A DNA stretch of 64,000 nucleotides. Source: Opisthocomus hoazin (Eukaryota; Chordata; Aves; Opisthocomiformes; Opisthocomidae). The notes under the pieces were generated by a model. That model did no database searches and was not told the DNA's origin. It was given only the letters and a program-made list of their open reading frames with translations. The stretch covers positions 18,771,115-18,835,114 of the forward strand of contig NC_134429.1 of the NCBI RefSeq assembly GCF_030867145.1. The letters are read 5' to 3'. Position 1 is the stretch's first letter. Every line of letters starts with the position of its first letter. A program made the position numbers and the translations under genes. Shown here in pieces: positions 26,957 to 39,700 of this stretch.

Positions 26957-29900
26957 GTATACACACGATATAGTCAGTGCTATTTCTCCCTGGGATTCGT
27001 TAACCTGGAAGAAGAACAGGCTAGAGCAGCTACAAAGGTGAGATACTCCACAGATCTGGGGGTGGAAGAGCAGACCAAACCTTGCGGAGGGCTTCACTTC
27101 GCAGAGTGCCAAGGATGGAAGAAGACGCCTTACACAAGATAGCTTTGGCTTCCTTGTTTAAACTACTTTCTTACTACTTTGTTTGCAAGGAATTTGTTAG
27201 AGAGCAACTCCTGTGCGGAGACATCAGCCTTTCAGATAAAAGGCTGTCAGTCACTGTCACCTCAAATTAATTGAAACCATCGCCTGTCAGCAGGCATTAG
27301 CTCAGCGAGGCTGGAATCAGGTGAGTGATCTGCCCGTTAAATTACCAGAAGGCTGTTGTTTAATCGTATCTTCCAGCAAGGAATTCTTTGCAATCTTTCC
27401 TTGGAAGTCTGCTATCAAATGTGACCCTGGAAGTAGGTGAGAAATGGAGGCTCCGAGTCCCATCATGAAAACAATTTAATCCACTCTCTCGAACATTAAC
27501 TATCAGAGATAGGGTAGGAACGCATTCCTTTGGTTTGGAATCTGATTGAATCTCCTTTTTCACCTTGAAAATTCTGGGGAGCTTTGGGGCACTCGGTGAT
27601 TTGACCCTAGCTTATTTTAAATCCTAGTGGATTCAAACACTTCCAGACCAGAAAAACATCCACCAAAGCAGACTGCCTTCGCTGAACTGAGTGCCTTCCG
27701 TACCTTTCCAACACAGCGTGGCAAGTCTGACTGAGCAGAAAGATACTTACAGCCTTGTCTTACTACAAATCCACGAAAGCGTTTGGATCTTCCTGGCCTG
27801 CCTTTGGCTATTGGCTGATGCTCCAAACCGATCTTATTCCAATAGGCTCCCTTTTTCTGCATCCAGACAAATATGACAACACACCCGAAGCCTGAAGAGA
27901 GCTTATCCGGCTCACCTGGTTTCTGCCAACTATTGAAATGGGCATCTGAAGACCTTTTGTGATTGAGCACTAGCAGAGACCGAGGCACAAGCCAGCACAG
28001 CAACCAGCACGCGAGTCGGGGAGCGTTCAGTCGTGGACTCTGCCTCTGCAGCACAACTGCTGGGGTTCAGGCAGGACCTTCTTCCCCTCCAGACCACCAC
28101 GACTGCCGCTCATATCGCTGGTCTCCCCGCTGCAGGAGACCCCAATCGCATGCACTGGGACACGACTGCCTCATTTAATGCCCTGCCAAGCTCTGCGCAA
28201 GGTTTGTTGTGGACCACCAGCATACATCCCCCATGATTTCAGTAAGGTACCCCCGAGAACGGGACACGCTTCTCCCCACAGGCACAGATCTGCATCCTAG
28301 ACTCCTCTGAGCACGTTTTACTCATGCGAGTAGATCAACCAGCTTCAGCAACACCCAGAACACGGAGTCTGCAAGAGCGACTCACGATGAGCACTGAAGG
28401 TTGATCGCTCTTGCGCGTGGACTGCGCGGCAGCGCGCTGGTTTGGGCAGGGGTAAAGGACGCAGGAGCAGCCAGCCCTCCTGCAAAATCCATCTGCAGCC
28501 GCGGCCGGGGGCACGGAGTCAGGAGACAGTCTCCACGGCTGCAGGGAGGCAGTGGCATGTAGTTGTGCAAGACGGACGGGCTGTGCGGTTAGCAGAACTC
28601 AGCCCGGGGGTTCGTGTTGTGCCTGTGTGCCTCGGGTCATCTTGGGAAGCACCTGCTGTGTAGGTGCCAGACAAAGATGATATCAAATGAAAATTTGGCA
28701 CCAAAATTGACATACTTCTGCAAAGCCAATTTACATTCCTTGCTCTGGGCTTCTGAAGCCAACAAAAAAATAAAATAAAAATGCGCTTTGGATCCAAACT
28801 TGACTCTGTGGCTCCAGTTTGCCTAGCATAGTTTCCCTGGTATAATGCTAAAATGAGGTTCTGGCTCCCAGTGCCGTGTCCTAGAAGAGTCCCCAGTGGG
28901 TATTACAAAGTCTATCATAAGAGCAGGCTGGGAACAAGACAGCAATTATGAGATCGTGATGAAAAATGGTCTATTTGTTGCATTGCCCAACCTTGTTCCC
29001 ATCCTTGTCCTCAAGGGCTTCTTTGCAGACACTGTGATTTGCTTTTTTTCTTAACGATGCTGGTTTGGAAAAGAGAATCCTTTTTTTCCACCCTCCTGAC
29101 ACACAGCCCGTGTGATCCCTGCTTCCCTCTCTCCCGCATTGCACGCTCTTCCCTGAAGCAGCCGGGATTCTCAGCGAGGAAGATCAGCAGATTCACAGCC
29201 CTACAGATCCGACCCCAGAGATGAAGAAGCATCAAACAATACCCGAAGGTTCACTGTTACCAAATCGACTCTGTTGGTGGCTCACAGAAAATAGAGAGTT
29301 GGGTAATCTGCATTATTCTGGTCTCGAATGTCCCTTGCGTTATACTAGGAGTTATTGCTTGTACCTTTACAAACCCGATTTGAGAAGCCCCTTCTCCTGC
29401 AAGGGCTTCAGCAGCTTGCTACACGTGCCCCGTCCAGGGGGAAATGACAAGGCGCAGTCGATACAGCCTGGCTTTTGGCGTGATCTTTCAGCTTCGCAGT
29501 CTCAGACAAGCACGGGGCTTGAGCATCCAAAAACCATTCTTTTCTTAAACTAATGGCTAACAGCTTGGTGCCCCCACAGCTCCATTCCCAATATAAAGCA
29601 CAAGTTAATAACCCAACATTAGGTTGTTCTCATGTAGCATAATACTGATGTAATAATACAAAATAACATATAATATTACTGATGTATACTATAATGCAGT
29701 TTATTCATTTGCCCAATTTGTTTTGTCTTTTGCCCACTTGTTTCAGGAAGACACCATCTTAATGTAACTCCATATTAGCACAAGAGTTATTTTAAGAATA
29801 AATATATTCCTTGCTGTTTAGGCTTCCGATTCAGACCTAGCAAACACTTCTGTGCATGTTCAGCAAGTCACTATTAGCTTCCCAAAGTGCAGGATGAGGG

Positions 29901-31380
29901 CTCTGGTTTTCCAACTTTTCCTGTTCTTTCCAACCGCCTTCTGCAGCATCCCTACATGCCAGCAGACATCACCAGGAGCACACAGGTTCTTTGCCAACAG
30001 CTCATTTCTGCTTCGCAGCTCACACTCTGCCCAAATACTCATACTTAGTTCTTCTGATTTGACTGTCTGTGTCCGATATGTTCTTTCGGCCTGCTTTCTG
30101 CCTCCATGGTCCTTCTGACCATCCCTCCTCCTTCACTTTCTCTACCCTGACTCCACAGCCCCATCCTTCTGCATCCAAACTGTGTGGACACATGGCACAC
30201 CTTACACAGGCCCTGTGATTTGACAGCTCCCACAGTTTAAGCCACCTGGTTTTCTAAAGGAGCTTTGTAGCTGCTGACATTTCTCCTGAATGAAGAGCAA
30301 GTCTTACTCTCACAGCTCCACAGAAGTTTCAGACAGCCCATAGCATCATAATGTTAACCTGTGATGCTCTTTGAGAGTAGTACAAGTTTAAAAGAAGGTA
30401 CTTAAGAAACCAGACTTCTGTTTTTCTTGGAGTTCGTAAAAGCCAAAAGCGACCAGAATTATATGAACATAAATTTTTCAAAAACTCCGCCTGAGCCTCT
30501 GCAGTTTCCACCCAAAGCAAACATGCTCAGGCCATAAGGCTGAGCTGAAATGCAGGTAACGCTCGTTAGAGTATAAAGGCTTCAGCTTTACGAGTAAGGC
30601 AACAGAAAAATACCAGTGAACTGATGATTTAAAGAAACATGTTTCATGGAGGTTTTATTGATTCTCTTCTGAGGTGCTGATTTGGCAAATACTTCTGCAG
30701 GTGTGTCACTGCAGGCCCTGAGGAGTGCCAGGCAGCTAATTATTTGCAGGAACCGAGGGCCTTTTGTGCCAGCTAAATAATGGAACATAAATTTGCAAAC
30801 CTGTCAGTGAGTAAGCAGTTCTGCTTTCAGGGACTATTATTCCATCTTCGTTACGGGTTTGTGCTAGGCAGCTTCCACCGGCAACATGAAAACCAGTGGT
30901 GAGTAGATTCAGAAGTTTTCCTGGTCTGCTCCCAGTTGGGTGCGAGTGTCACTTAGGGCAGAATTTTATTTTCACCGTTTCTCCTGTAATTTTCTTTTCT
31001 GGGGAGGAACGTTTCAAACCTTGGTCGCTAATGTGGGTTTATGATTAAAACGGATCTTGTCACTTCTTCTCACTATGAAAACAGCTCAGTTTATCTGTGC
31101 ATGGACTGCTCTTCTCAAGGCAGCCAGATGCAGTCCTGCTTCAGGGATGCGAGGCGCTAGCCCTCCCAGACATACATCCCTTCGTTCCTTCTGCTGCAGT
31201 TCATTCCTCCACTCTTGAGCTTGTCCCCACACAGATGTAGGATCGCTCGCTGTCCTGCTTACTGGACGTGCGCCTGTGTATGGGCACATACGAACTGTGG
31301 GAAGGTTTTGGAGGACCACTGTCACCCCAGTGCCACTGCCCAGGTCTCTCCGAGTTGTGCTACCTAATGTGTAGCACAGT
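25861..31380. other. No gene recognised
   Basis: Unique sequence with the CT/AT microsatellite at 26.92 kb and a small CpG-rich patch at about 28.40-28.52 kb (includes GCGCGTGGACTGCGCGGC). No exon could be supported. Confidence 0.55.
26921..26966. repeat. Compound microsatellite (CT)n(AT)n
   Basis: Eleven CT units (26921-26942) pass directly into about seven AT units and then GTATACACAC. Likely length-polymorphic. Confidence 0.95.
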
Positions 31381-31650
31381 CATTATAGAATGGTTTGGGT
31401 TGGAAGGGACCTTAAAGCTCATGTCATTCCATCCCCCCTGCCACAGGCAGGGACTTCTTCCACCAGACCAGGTCGGTCAAAGCCCCATCCAACCTAGCTT
31501 TGAACATTGCCAAAGACGAGTCATCCCCAGCTTCTCTGGGCAACCTCTGCCAGGGCCTCACCACCCTCACAGTAAAGACTTTCTTCCTCCTATCTAATAT
31601 AAAGATTCCCCCTCTCAGTTTAAAGCCATTCCCCCCTCTCCTACCACTAC
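31381..31650 (-). mobile_element. CR1 LINE fragment, older subfamily
   Basis: Starts ATTATAGAATGGTTTGGGTT then GGAAGGGACCTTAAAGCTCA; same subfamily as 12.58-13.01 kb. It runs into TCTAATATAAAGATTCCCCC, the diverged upstream part. Confidence 0.88.
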
Positions 31651-33971
31651 AGTCCCGCTGAGCCAGGCACCCGCAGGCAAGAGCTTGACCACTCTGAAGA
31701 TGAGAGGCTCTTGGTGCAGACAATACGTCTCGAGCTAGCTGCGTGCAGAGGCGTAGAGCCTTGGGTGGGACAGCCATTTCCAGGAGGTGCTAGTCCTTCC
31801 TTCGGCAGATCCTCCTGTACAGTTTAATTTCCTAAATGCCTCGTTAAGGCACTTGAAAGGGGGGCAACATTGAGGTTGGTTTAGTATCTGACAGCTGCAC
31901 TTAGCCGTTAAAAACAGTGAAGCAGGTGTATGTGGGAAAGATGCTAAGACCTCCAAACGCAAACATACCATGCAAGGAGAAGCTATTCCTACTCGTGTCA
32001 CCCCAGGAGATGCAGAATTGCACACTCCTTTCTTCTTTTTAGAAACTGTTTAAAAAACAACTGGCCACCAGGAGCAGCAGTCCAACAGCCCTGAAGAATG
32101 AGCAAACAAGGCAGAAAACCCACCCTGTGCCGCAGCACTGTAACCACAGGGCTTAACGGGAAACTCTTTTATGGTTGTGCTCCCCAGCATGACTCCTGCA
32201 GTCCGAGATGGCCGTGGGGACTGACTGTACTGCAGAAACAGTGAGTACTCCTTGTGCTTAAGTAGCCAGAGTTGACAAAAGCCTCACGGGCAAGCACGCG
32301 TGCTGTGTAACGCTAGCACGCGGCTCAGCAGAAGCAACTGGACGCTGGTGTGATCACGAGCCCCACGCTGCAGCAATGTCTTTCCATCCCCTGACTGTAC
32401 ACCTCCCTGGTCCCTTCCTATCTCACAGGCACTTTGGCAAAGGAGTCCCATTTTCCCATCCCCAGCTCTGCCTGGAATAGGAAAATGTATTGATTTTTCC
32501 TCGTCAAAGACCTGGTGTTTCCTCTCTTCTCATTTTATTTGTAAGCAAACAGGTGGGAACAGCCCCTGTGGGGTTATTTCTCCAAGATAAGCTTTCCCTG
32601 TGTTTCATTGTCATCTCTCTCCACAGAATTCTTGATATCCATATCTAATCATAACAGACTGCTTGCCATATGAGACAGTCCAAGACAAATAGCCAATGGG
32701 AGAGATTAAAACTGTTTCTTTCTAGGAGGGATGTGCTTGCAGGAAACCAGCAGACAATCCCCAGGAAAAAAAAAAAAAAGTACGTACAGCTGAGCCTGAA
32801 ATCAGGCTTGGAAGATAAGATCAGATCTGGAACTTTGCTTTGTCTCCCTACCCTGTCTCCTCTAGCAAAGCCTCACCAAGAGAGATCTGGCAGGAGGGAT
32901 CACTTCACATGTGCTTTCTCTGAGCAGTCCCAAACCTTCCTGGGTCACCAGTAATTCAGACGTTAGCAAGGAGAGGTAAGTTCCTTGGTGCCTCCATCCA
33001 TGTCTCCAGCACTTCCCGAGAGTCAGCCAGTCTCACTTACATGTCCTTCTCCCCAGCTTTACGATCCCAGCAGCCTCCTCCAGCCCCTTTCAGGCTACCA
33101 GGGCTAGCATCCTTCAGCAGGAGATTTTCAGAGGCTATCTGGCCAAAAAGCAGCCTTTAACTCCCTGCTACCAGGGAGTGTCTTGCTCCAGGAAAATAAG
33201 CTGTTCTCAAACTCCCTGACTCTTTATTGCAGCCCCAGACATCGGTGTCCATCGCATGACCTTTCAGGGGAGGTACAATATCTTATTTTCAAGGCTTTTT
33301 GCCTTTATCAATGTGGGAGAAGAACTGTCAATCCGCACAAACTTCACTAAAATTCATGCCAGCAAGTTCAAAGATGAAGGAAGGTGCAGCAATTCCCTTG
33401 GGCGGAGAGCTGGTTGAATAACAGCATTTCATTTCCTTGCTTGATTCCTCCCTCCCCAGCTGCCGCTTTGCCAGCATCGCTACTGCAGCACCCGCTGTCC
33501 AGATTCCCGCTGGGAAAGAGCACATTCGGGGGGGGGGGTGTCCCCACAAAGCCAGCCTGATGCTGTTTGTCCCTTTCCCTGCCATGACGCTCCGCAGTCC
33601 CACTCCTGGCCCTAGTTTGTGGCACGCTTTCTTCTTGCTCCTCCCCAATTTATGTCCTGCTAATGACTTTGCCTCACCCAAGTTCTTGGTCGCTTCCCGT
33701 ACAGACGTGCAGGCTGCTAACAGTCAGCAGCCGTCCCTCAGAAAGGGCCACGGAGGGAAGAGAAGGAGCCAAGGGGAACACGGCAGAGCACAGCCTGGTC
33801 TGCAGCTCGCAGCATTGCCAGGTGACACCTATGCACATTCCCAGTGCCTTACTGGCTGGGATCACTCACAATTTCACAGGTGGGATGTTTTAAGCAAGGC
33901 ACTCTAGCTACTGAAAGCTGGATGCTGTTTTCTCCCTCTTGTCGTCCCTTGCATGCCAAGAATCTCTTCAG
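31651..33971. other. No gene recognised
   Basis: Unique sequence with an A14 and a G11 run. Nothing coding is supported. Confidence 0.55.
32766..32779. repeat. Poly(A) tract, 14 nt
   Basis: A homopolymer run in otherwise unannotated sequence. Similar A14 runs lie at 34520-34533 and 55534-55547. Confidence 0.85.
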
Positions 33972-34120
33972 ATCATAGAATGATTTAGGTTGGAAGGGAC
34001 CTTAAATATCTTCTGGTTCCAACTCCCCTGCCATGAGCAGGGACATCTTCCACCAGACCAGGTTGCTCAGAGCTCCATCCAACCTGGCCTTGAACACTGC
34101 CAGGCAGGGGGCAGCCCCAG
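33972..34120 (-). mobile_element. CR1 LINE 3' fragment, older subfamily
   Basis: Starts ATCATAGAATGATTTAGGTT then GGAAGGGACCTTAAATATCT, followed by CCACCAGACCAGGTTGCTCA. About 150 nt survive. Confidence 0.88.
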
Positions 34121-35965
34121 TCTTCCACCCATTTCCCATTCATTGGCTTCTCCACACTCTTACATCGGATTTTGTGGGACTTTTTCCTCTGCTGCTCAGG
34201 GCTATAACTCCAGCACACCGTAAACTGCCCCCATAAGTGCTCACAAATTCAGAAAAATGATTCACATGTGTGGCAATAACCGTGGTGGAGAAAAAAAAGA
34301 TATAGCCTTAGGACAGATCTCAAGAGTTCAACGCATGTATCAAAAAGAAACATCTAATTACGTTAAAGGAAGGTGCTGATCCACTGTTTGACTGGCACCA
34401 AAACCTGTCTATGTATCAGCATCAGCCACTGGCAAGCCTCAGTTCCCAAGGCAGATGAGATACTAAAGCGCACGACAGGAAGCACTCAGCCCTTTGAGGG
34501 TCAGGGTTTTGTCTGGAATAAAAAAAAAAAAAAGTAAAAAAATCCTTCCCGAGAGGATGCGAGGCATGTTCAGATGAAAACGTTACACAGAAGTCAGACA
34601 CAGGGTTATCTTCTCCCCCACCGTTTGCATGGAGGTACAGCGAGAAGAGGCAACGGCCGCACACCGCTTTCTGAACAGCGATACCCAGCGTGCTCAGTGA
34701 AATCAGAGCGTGCCTCCGATGTCTCTGCGCAGTGATTCTCACTAAGCCTGGCAGCAGTGCGAAGGTCTCAGATACAACTAAGTCCCTATAGATTTTACAA
34801 AAAAAAGAAACCAGGTAGAAGCAGGCAATCTATGAATATCCTCAAAAAAATTCTGTAACAATAAAAAGAAAGGGTAACCAGCCACCTAGAAAGAAATCAA
34901 ACGATCCACCTGAAATCGTCAGACAAGCAGAGCTGACCTTCGGCATCCTGCCTCCCACAGTCACTAGCTGGATGAGGCTGTGTTTGCGCAGAGCGGCGGC
35001 GGAGGCAGTCACCGAGACCCCTGGTCAAACCTGGAGCCCACCCAGCACAGAACCAAGCCATACACCCAGAAAAAGCCAACCTAGCGTAGCTCTACCAAGC
35101 TCACAGTGAAAACCCCAGGGTGAAAAGAGCTGTGCCGGCGCAGAGCAAGCTCTCTGTGCCTCCCCATGGGACCGAGAGCGGACACCGAGGAGAAGACCAG
35201 CGTAGAGGGGCTTCCAAGCAGCCCACCGCAGGAGGGACAGGACACGACAGCTCCTTTTTGCCACTTCAGCAAAAGCAGAACCAGCGCCGCTGCACCGAGC
35301 CCGTGCCACAAACTGAGGGGGCTCGACGCAAGCAGCGTGGGCTCCGTGCCACACACGGCTGCTTCGTTAGGGCCATTAAGCCGTGGCAGCAGTCCCCGGG
35401 CAGGGCTGCCAGCGGCACGAGGACACAGGAAGCAGGAACCTGGCTGCAGTTGGAAGCAGTCATTTTTTCCATTCCCCCCACACCTCCTTATTTTTGGTCC
35501 CGGTACAACTGGACTGCGTCTTTAGCGAACGCTCCCGCTGAGTTTTCAGAGTCAAAACAGCACATTCCTCGTGACCCCAAATGCCTGTGTGATTCCGCTG
35601 GGCGTGAGAGGAGAGGGGGAAGCAAGAGCCATCCTCGAGGTTAGCTGGGCCAGCTGGAAGGAGCAAGCTGGTCTCAGTGGTCCAGTGGAGACAGAGCTGA
35701 TTTGGAGCTGCCCGGGCAGCGGTTCCAAGCCCTCAGGGCTGGAAACAGGATCCTCAGCCCAGCTTCTGCTGCGTACAGCACGCGGTGGCCAGGGGTCCTT
35801 GTACAAGGCCAGGCATCCCTGGGGAATGAGAAGCCTTGTCCATGAGCGTCCCACGCGCTGATTCGGTCGGGGGTGACTTTGGACAGCACCGTGTTTTCAC
35901 ACGGCTGGAGGTCATCAGGCCTTAAGCAGCAATTCTTAACGCTTACTGTTTTCACCCCAAGCAAT
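34121..35965. other. No gene recognised; GC-rich
   Basis: GC content and CpG density rise from about 34.9 kb up to the CR1 at 35.97 kb. Several overlapping long open frames on both strands here (about 35.1-35.9 kb) follow from the GC richness and have no recognisable domain. Confidence 0.5.
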
Positions 35966-36704
35966 GGATGGGGAGGAACAACCCCAGGCACCAGCACAGG
36001 CTGGGGCTGACCTGCTGGAGAGCCACTCTGCGGAGAGGGACCTAGGAGTGCTGGGGGATGACAGGTTGACCATGAGCCAGCAGTGTGCCCTGGCTGCCAA
36101 GAAAGCCAATGGGATCCTGGGATGCATCAAGAGGAGTGTGGCCAGCAGGGAAAGGGAGGTTCTCCTTCCCCTCTGCTCTACCCTGGGGAGGCCCCATCTG
36201 CAGTGCTGTGTCCAGTTCTGGGCTCCCCACTTCAAGAAAGATGAGGAGCTACTGGAGAGAGTCCAGCACAGGGCTAGGAGGATGGTGAGGGGACTGGAGC
36301 ATCTCTCCTGCGAGGAGAGGCTGAGGGAGCTGGGCTTGTTCAGCCTGGAGAAGAGAAGGCTGAGAGGGGACCTTAGAAATGCCTATAAGTATCTCAAGGG
36401 TGGGTGTCAGGAAGATGGGGCCAGACTCTGTTCATTGGTGCCCAGCGACAGGACAAGGGGCAATGGGCACAAACTGAAGCAGAGGAAGCTCCAGCTGAAG
36501 ATGAGGAAGAACTTCTTCCCTCTGAGGGTGACGGAGCCCTGGCCCAGGCTGCCCAGGGAGGCTGTGGAGTCTCCTTCTCTGGAGATATTCCAGACCCGCC
36601 TGGCCGCGGTGCTGTGCAGCCTGCTCTGGGTGACCCTGCTTGGGCAGGGGGTTGGGCTGGGTGACCCACAGAGGGCCCTGCCAACCCCTACCAGTCTGTG
36701 ATTA
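35966..36704 (+). mobile_element. CR1 LINE copy with open C-terminal ORF2
   Basis: The longest and best preserved CR1 here: about 740 nt in plus orientation. A continuous frame from ATG at 35964 to TGA at 36699-36701 (245 codons) covers the last part of the CR1 ORF2 protein, past the reverse-transcriptase core ([24 protein letters not shown] region, then [20 protein letters not shown] and [20 protein letters not shown]). The ATG is probably fortuitous; the copy is 5'-truncated. It ends TACCAGTCTGTGATTA with a single, diverged octamer. Confidence 0.93.
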
Positions 36705-39700
36705 AAACACATTGATAAAGACGGTTTGGAAAATGAGGCGGGGGGAGCACGGGGGTGCACGGGAGGAGGGCTGGGTTCTCTGGGCACCTCTGCCATAGCT
36801 TCAAGAAAGGGTCTAAGGGGCAGGCGTGCATGCACCTATATCTGACCATCCAGTTCTCTCACTCCCCCCACGCAGGCTGCCGTCTCCAGCAGCGTAGGCA
36901 GCAGCTCCCACGTTCGTGCCGAGCCTGCGGAAAGCTGGCCGTTCCCTTGCCTTCTCGCCCAGGCCCAGGCGGTCGCTGTGGCTGGAGAAGGGCCGTGCTA
37001 CCTGGCACGGTTGCAAAGAGCCTTCCTCTCCCCCTCGTCCACCTTCTGCCTCCCCTGTTATCAGATCCTGCTCGCCGTGAGGTTTAAGCTAATGGCTTCC
37101 TCAGCTATAGCTCGGGGTGGTATTATCAGTGAAGATCCCTATCACTCTCTAATATACCCTCAGGCTCCAGCCCCTATTTTTTTTAGAAACAGGGGGGAAA
37201 GCAAGAAGAATGTAGCCCATTGAGTCCTAGCAAGGCAAGGGGCAATGGCTGGAGATCCAGTACCGAGATGTCTAGCACCTCTGTCTGACATTCTCTCCCT
37301 CTTCCCCTGGCATTTTTCTTTAAAGGCAAGAGTAAATATGTAAGTACAGACCAATCCCACAAATACCAGATCCGCAGGAGTCGGACTGACCCTAGTTTGC
37401 TCCCTTGCCCGTTGCTCTTGGCTACCCAGCGCGCTCCAGCTGCTGCCAGTGGCTTCACGGCAGGGATCCGTTTTGGAAAGGGGACATTTGTCCTGGTGCA
37501 GAGGTCCAGGGGGGCACGAACGGGTCCCCTCCAAGCGCTCTGTACGGCCCCTGCTCCCTTGTGACATGCAGCAACCCGTGAGAGCACGCGTGACAGATAC
37601 AGCCTCACGGGACAGCGGCTGCAACCAGTGAGGGGCAAGATGTGCAGGGACACGGGGGCACTTGCTCACCGATACACGGCTGTTATTCCAGGAGGAGCAG
37701 CCTCCAGATAAGGAGCCAGGCACATTTTTGTATTACAAAATGTGATTTTTATGTGCAGAACTTGGACGTCACACATACTTTAGTTTCTTTTTCTGACCAT
37801 CAAAGATACGTAGTTAATTGATAAAAAAAAAGAAGTTACTTTTAGCGCAGCAGAGAATATTAACCCCCTCCTTGCCCCAGGCACTCAAAAACTCTGACAA
37901 GCTGAAGTGGAAAATGAACTCTTCTCCAATCACTTAGCAGGTCTGCAACGGGAGGAAACAAGGAGCTCTGCACACCCTCGGATTGCCTTAGTCAGACACC
38001 GCAGCATTTTTAAGATAGTCTGTCATTAATCATGACAACACAAGAGAATGAGAACGAGATCAAAGAGGCAGAAGTCTGAAATTCCAGTTTCAGGTTCCCT
38101 GCAGTTAAAGCTAACGACAAGGTTAGGAACCAGCAAGAAGGGATCGCTAAGCATTTTGATCTAGCCAGGCACCCACTGCTGTAGGAACCAGAACTTCTGT
38201 CTGGCCTCCCAGCTGTACTGGTTTAGCCCAGGTGAAGATCTAGCTGCAAGGATTTATCCAAGCCACAGAAAACAGCTTAGCAAGACCAGAACCTTCAAAG
38301 GGATGACACTTACAGTAGCTCCTGCCTGTGGTTGAAACTGGAAATATCATCTTCTGAGGTCAACATTTCCTCACCTCTGACTGCAGAGCACCTCTGGCAA
38401 CACAAAACCAGCGGGATAACTGGGGGGGGGGGGGGGGAGGGGGAGGTTGCCCAGAAAGGTTTCAGAGAAGGCACTCCCCCCACCTCCAGGAAAATGTCCA
38501 TTTAACTTCCATCAGGAAGCTTCAGGAAGGGCTGATGACTCTTTCCCCAAGTGGAGGAAAGATACGATGCTTCAGTGCTAGTACCCTTATGCAGAAGCCC
38601 TGAGCTCATCTAATGCCCCTGTCCTTCTCAGCAGGAGAAATCATGCTCTCACAGCTTGTAGTGGTGTTGACAGGAGTTGTTCACGCCTGCAAAGCTCTAG
38701 CACTCTTCACAAAGACCACATTCTTGCTGGTCAGCAGGGATACCAGCCAATATCCAAGTCCAACATAAGAGCAGGATAGAACCCCCACACTCCTTAACCT
38801 CGTGTGAGCCCAACACCCCGGCTGCCGCGACCACCACAGACCCCTTCCCGAAGGGCGAGGGGCTGAGCTGCGTCAGACACAGAAAGAACGAGGGAACCTG
38901 CCCAGGGTCACCAAGCAGGTCAATGGGCATGCTGGAAGCAGAATCTAGGTTTCCCAGTCTCCTGCTGGGAGATGTATTTGCTCCCACGGGCAAGTGCGTG
39001 TCCCCTGAGGATCCAACAGCCGTAGCCTCCAACCACTCCAACCAGCACCCAGGCTTCAGCCCGAAGGGCAACACCGCAGCTTCCCGCGCGAGCTGCCCTG
39101 CTCCTCACTGCCCAGCCTCTCGTAAAAACAGCCCCAGAATCTCTGTCACCTCATAAAACTGTAAAACGAAAACCTGCTTGGAGATATTTATGCTGTTTGA
39201 GATCATTTCCCCCAGACTGACTGTCATTCCTGTTTTATACATTACTGGCAACACCCAGCACCCTTTGCTGGGAAAAAGGGGATTTGATAACTACAACAGC
39301 CCTGGAGAACTCTGCTTCAAACAAAACCAAAAGCAAAACAAACAAACAAATCCCCGCTCCATCATCCTGTAAGGTTTTATTAATTCCAAGTGAAAACACG
39401 CACACTGAGCAAACATTCAGCACCTCGTCGACGGAGATACCTGAGCTAGCTTTAAGGACAATTTTCAGCTGCTTTAAATTGGCTCCGCTTTTCCTCGCAA
39501 CTAGAGCCACACTGAAGAACGTTCTCCCCTCGACTAAACTTGGTTTCCTGCCCACGCAAGCACCCAGCTAATTAGTCCAGCAGCTCTGTGCCCACCTTGT
39601 GCTCGGGGGAACAGGCTGGCTGCCTGCCCGCGGGGCTGCAGGCTCGTACGCCCACTGCAGGGATGCTCCCAGCCTTCACAGCGTATCTCATTCAGAGATC

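Noticed and set aside
29900..30116. Plus-strand frame with a signal-like start (MRALVFQLFLFF)
   Set aside because: Short and T-rich, which yields hydrophobic residues by composition; no downstream exon or family match.
37160..37723. 187-codon minus-strand open frame
   Set aside because: GC-rich stretch with overlapping frames on both strands; no family resemblance.
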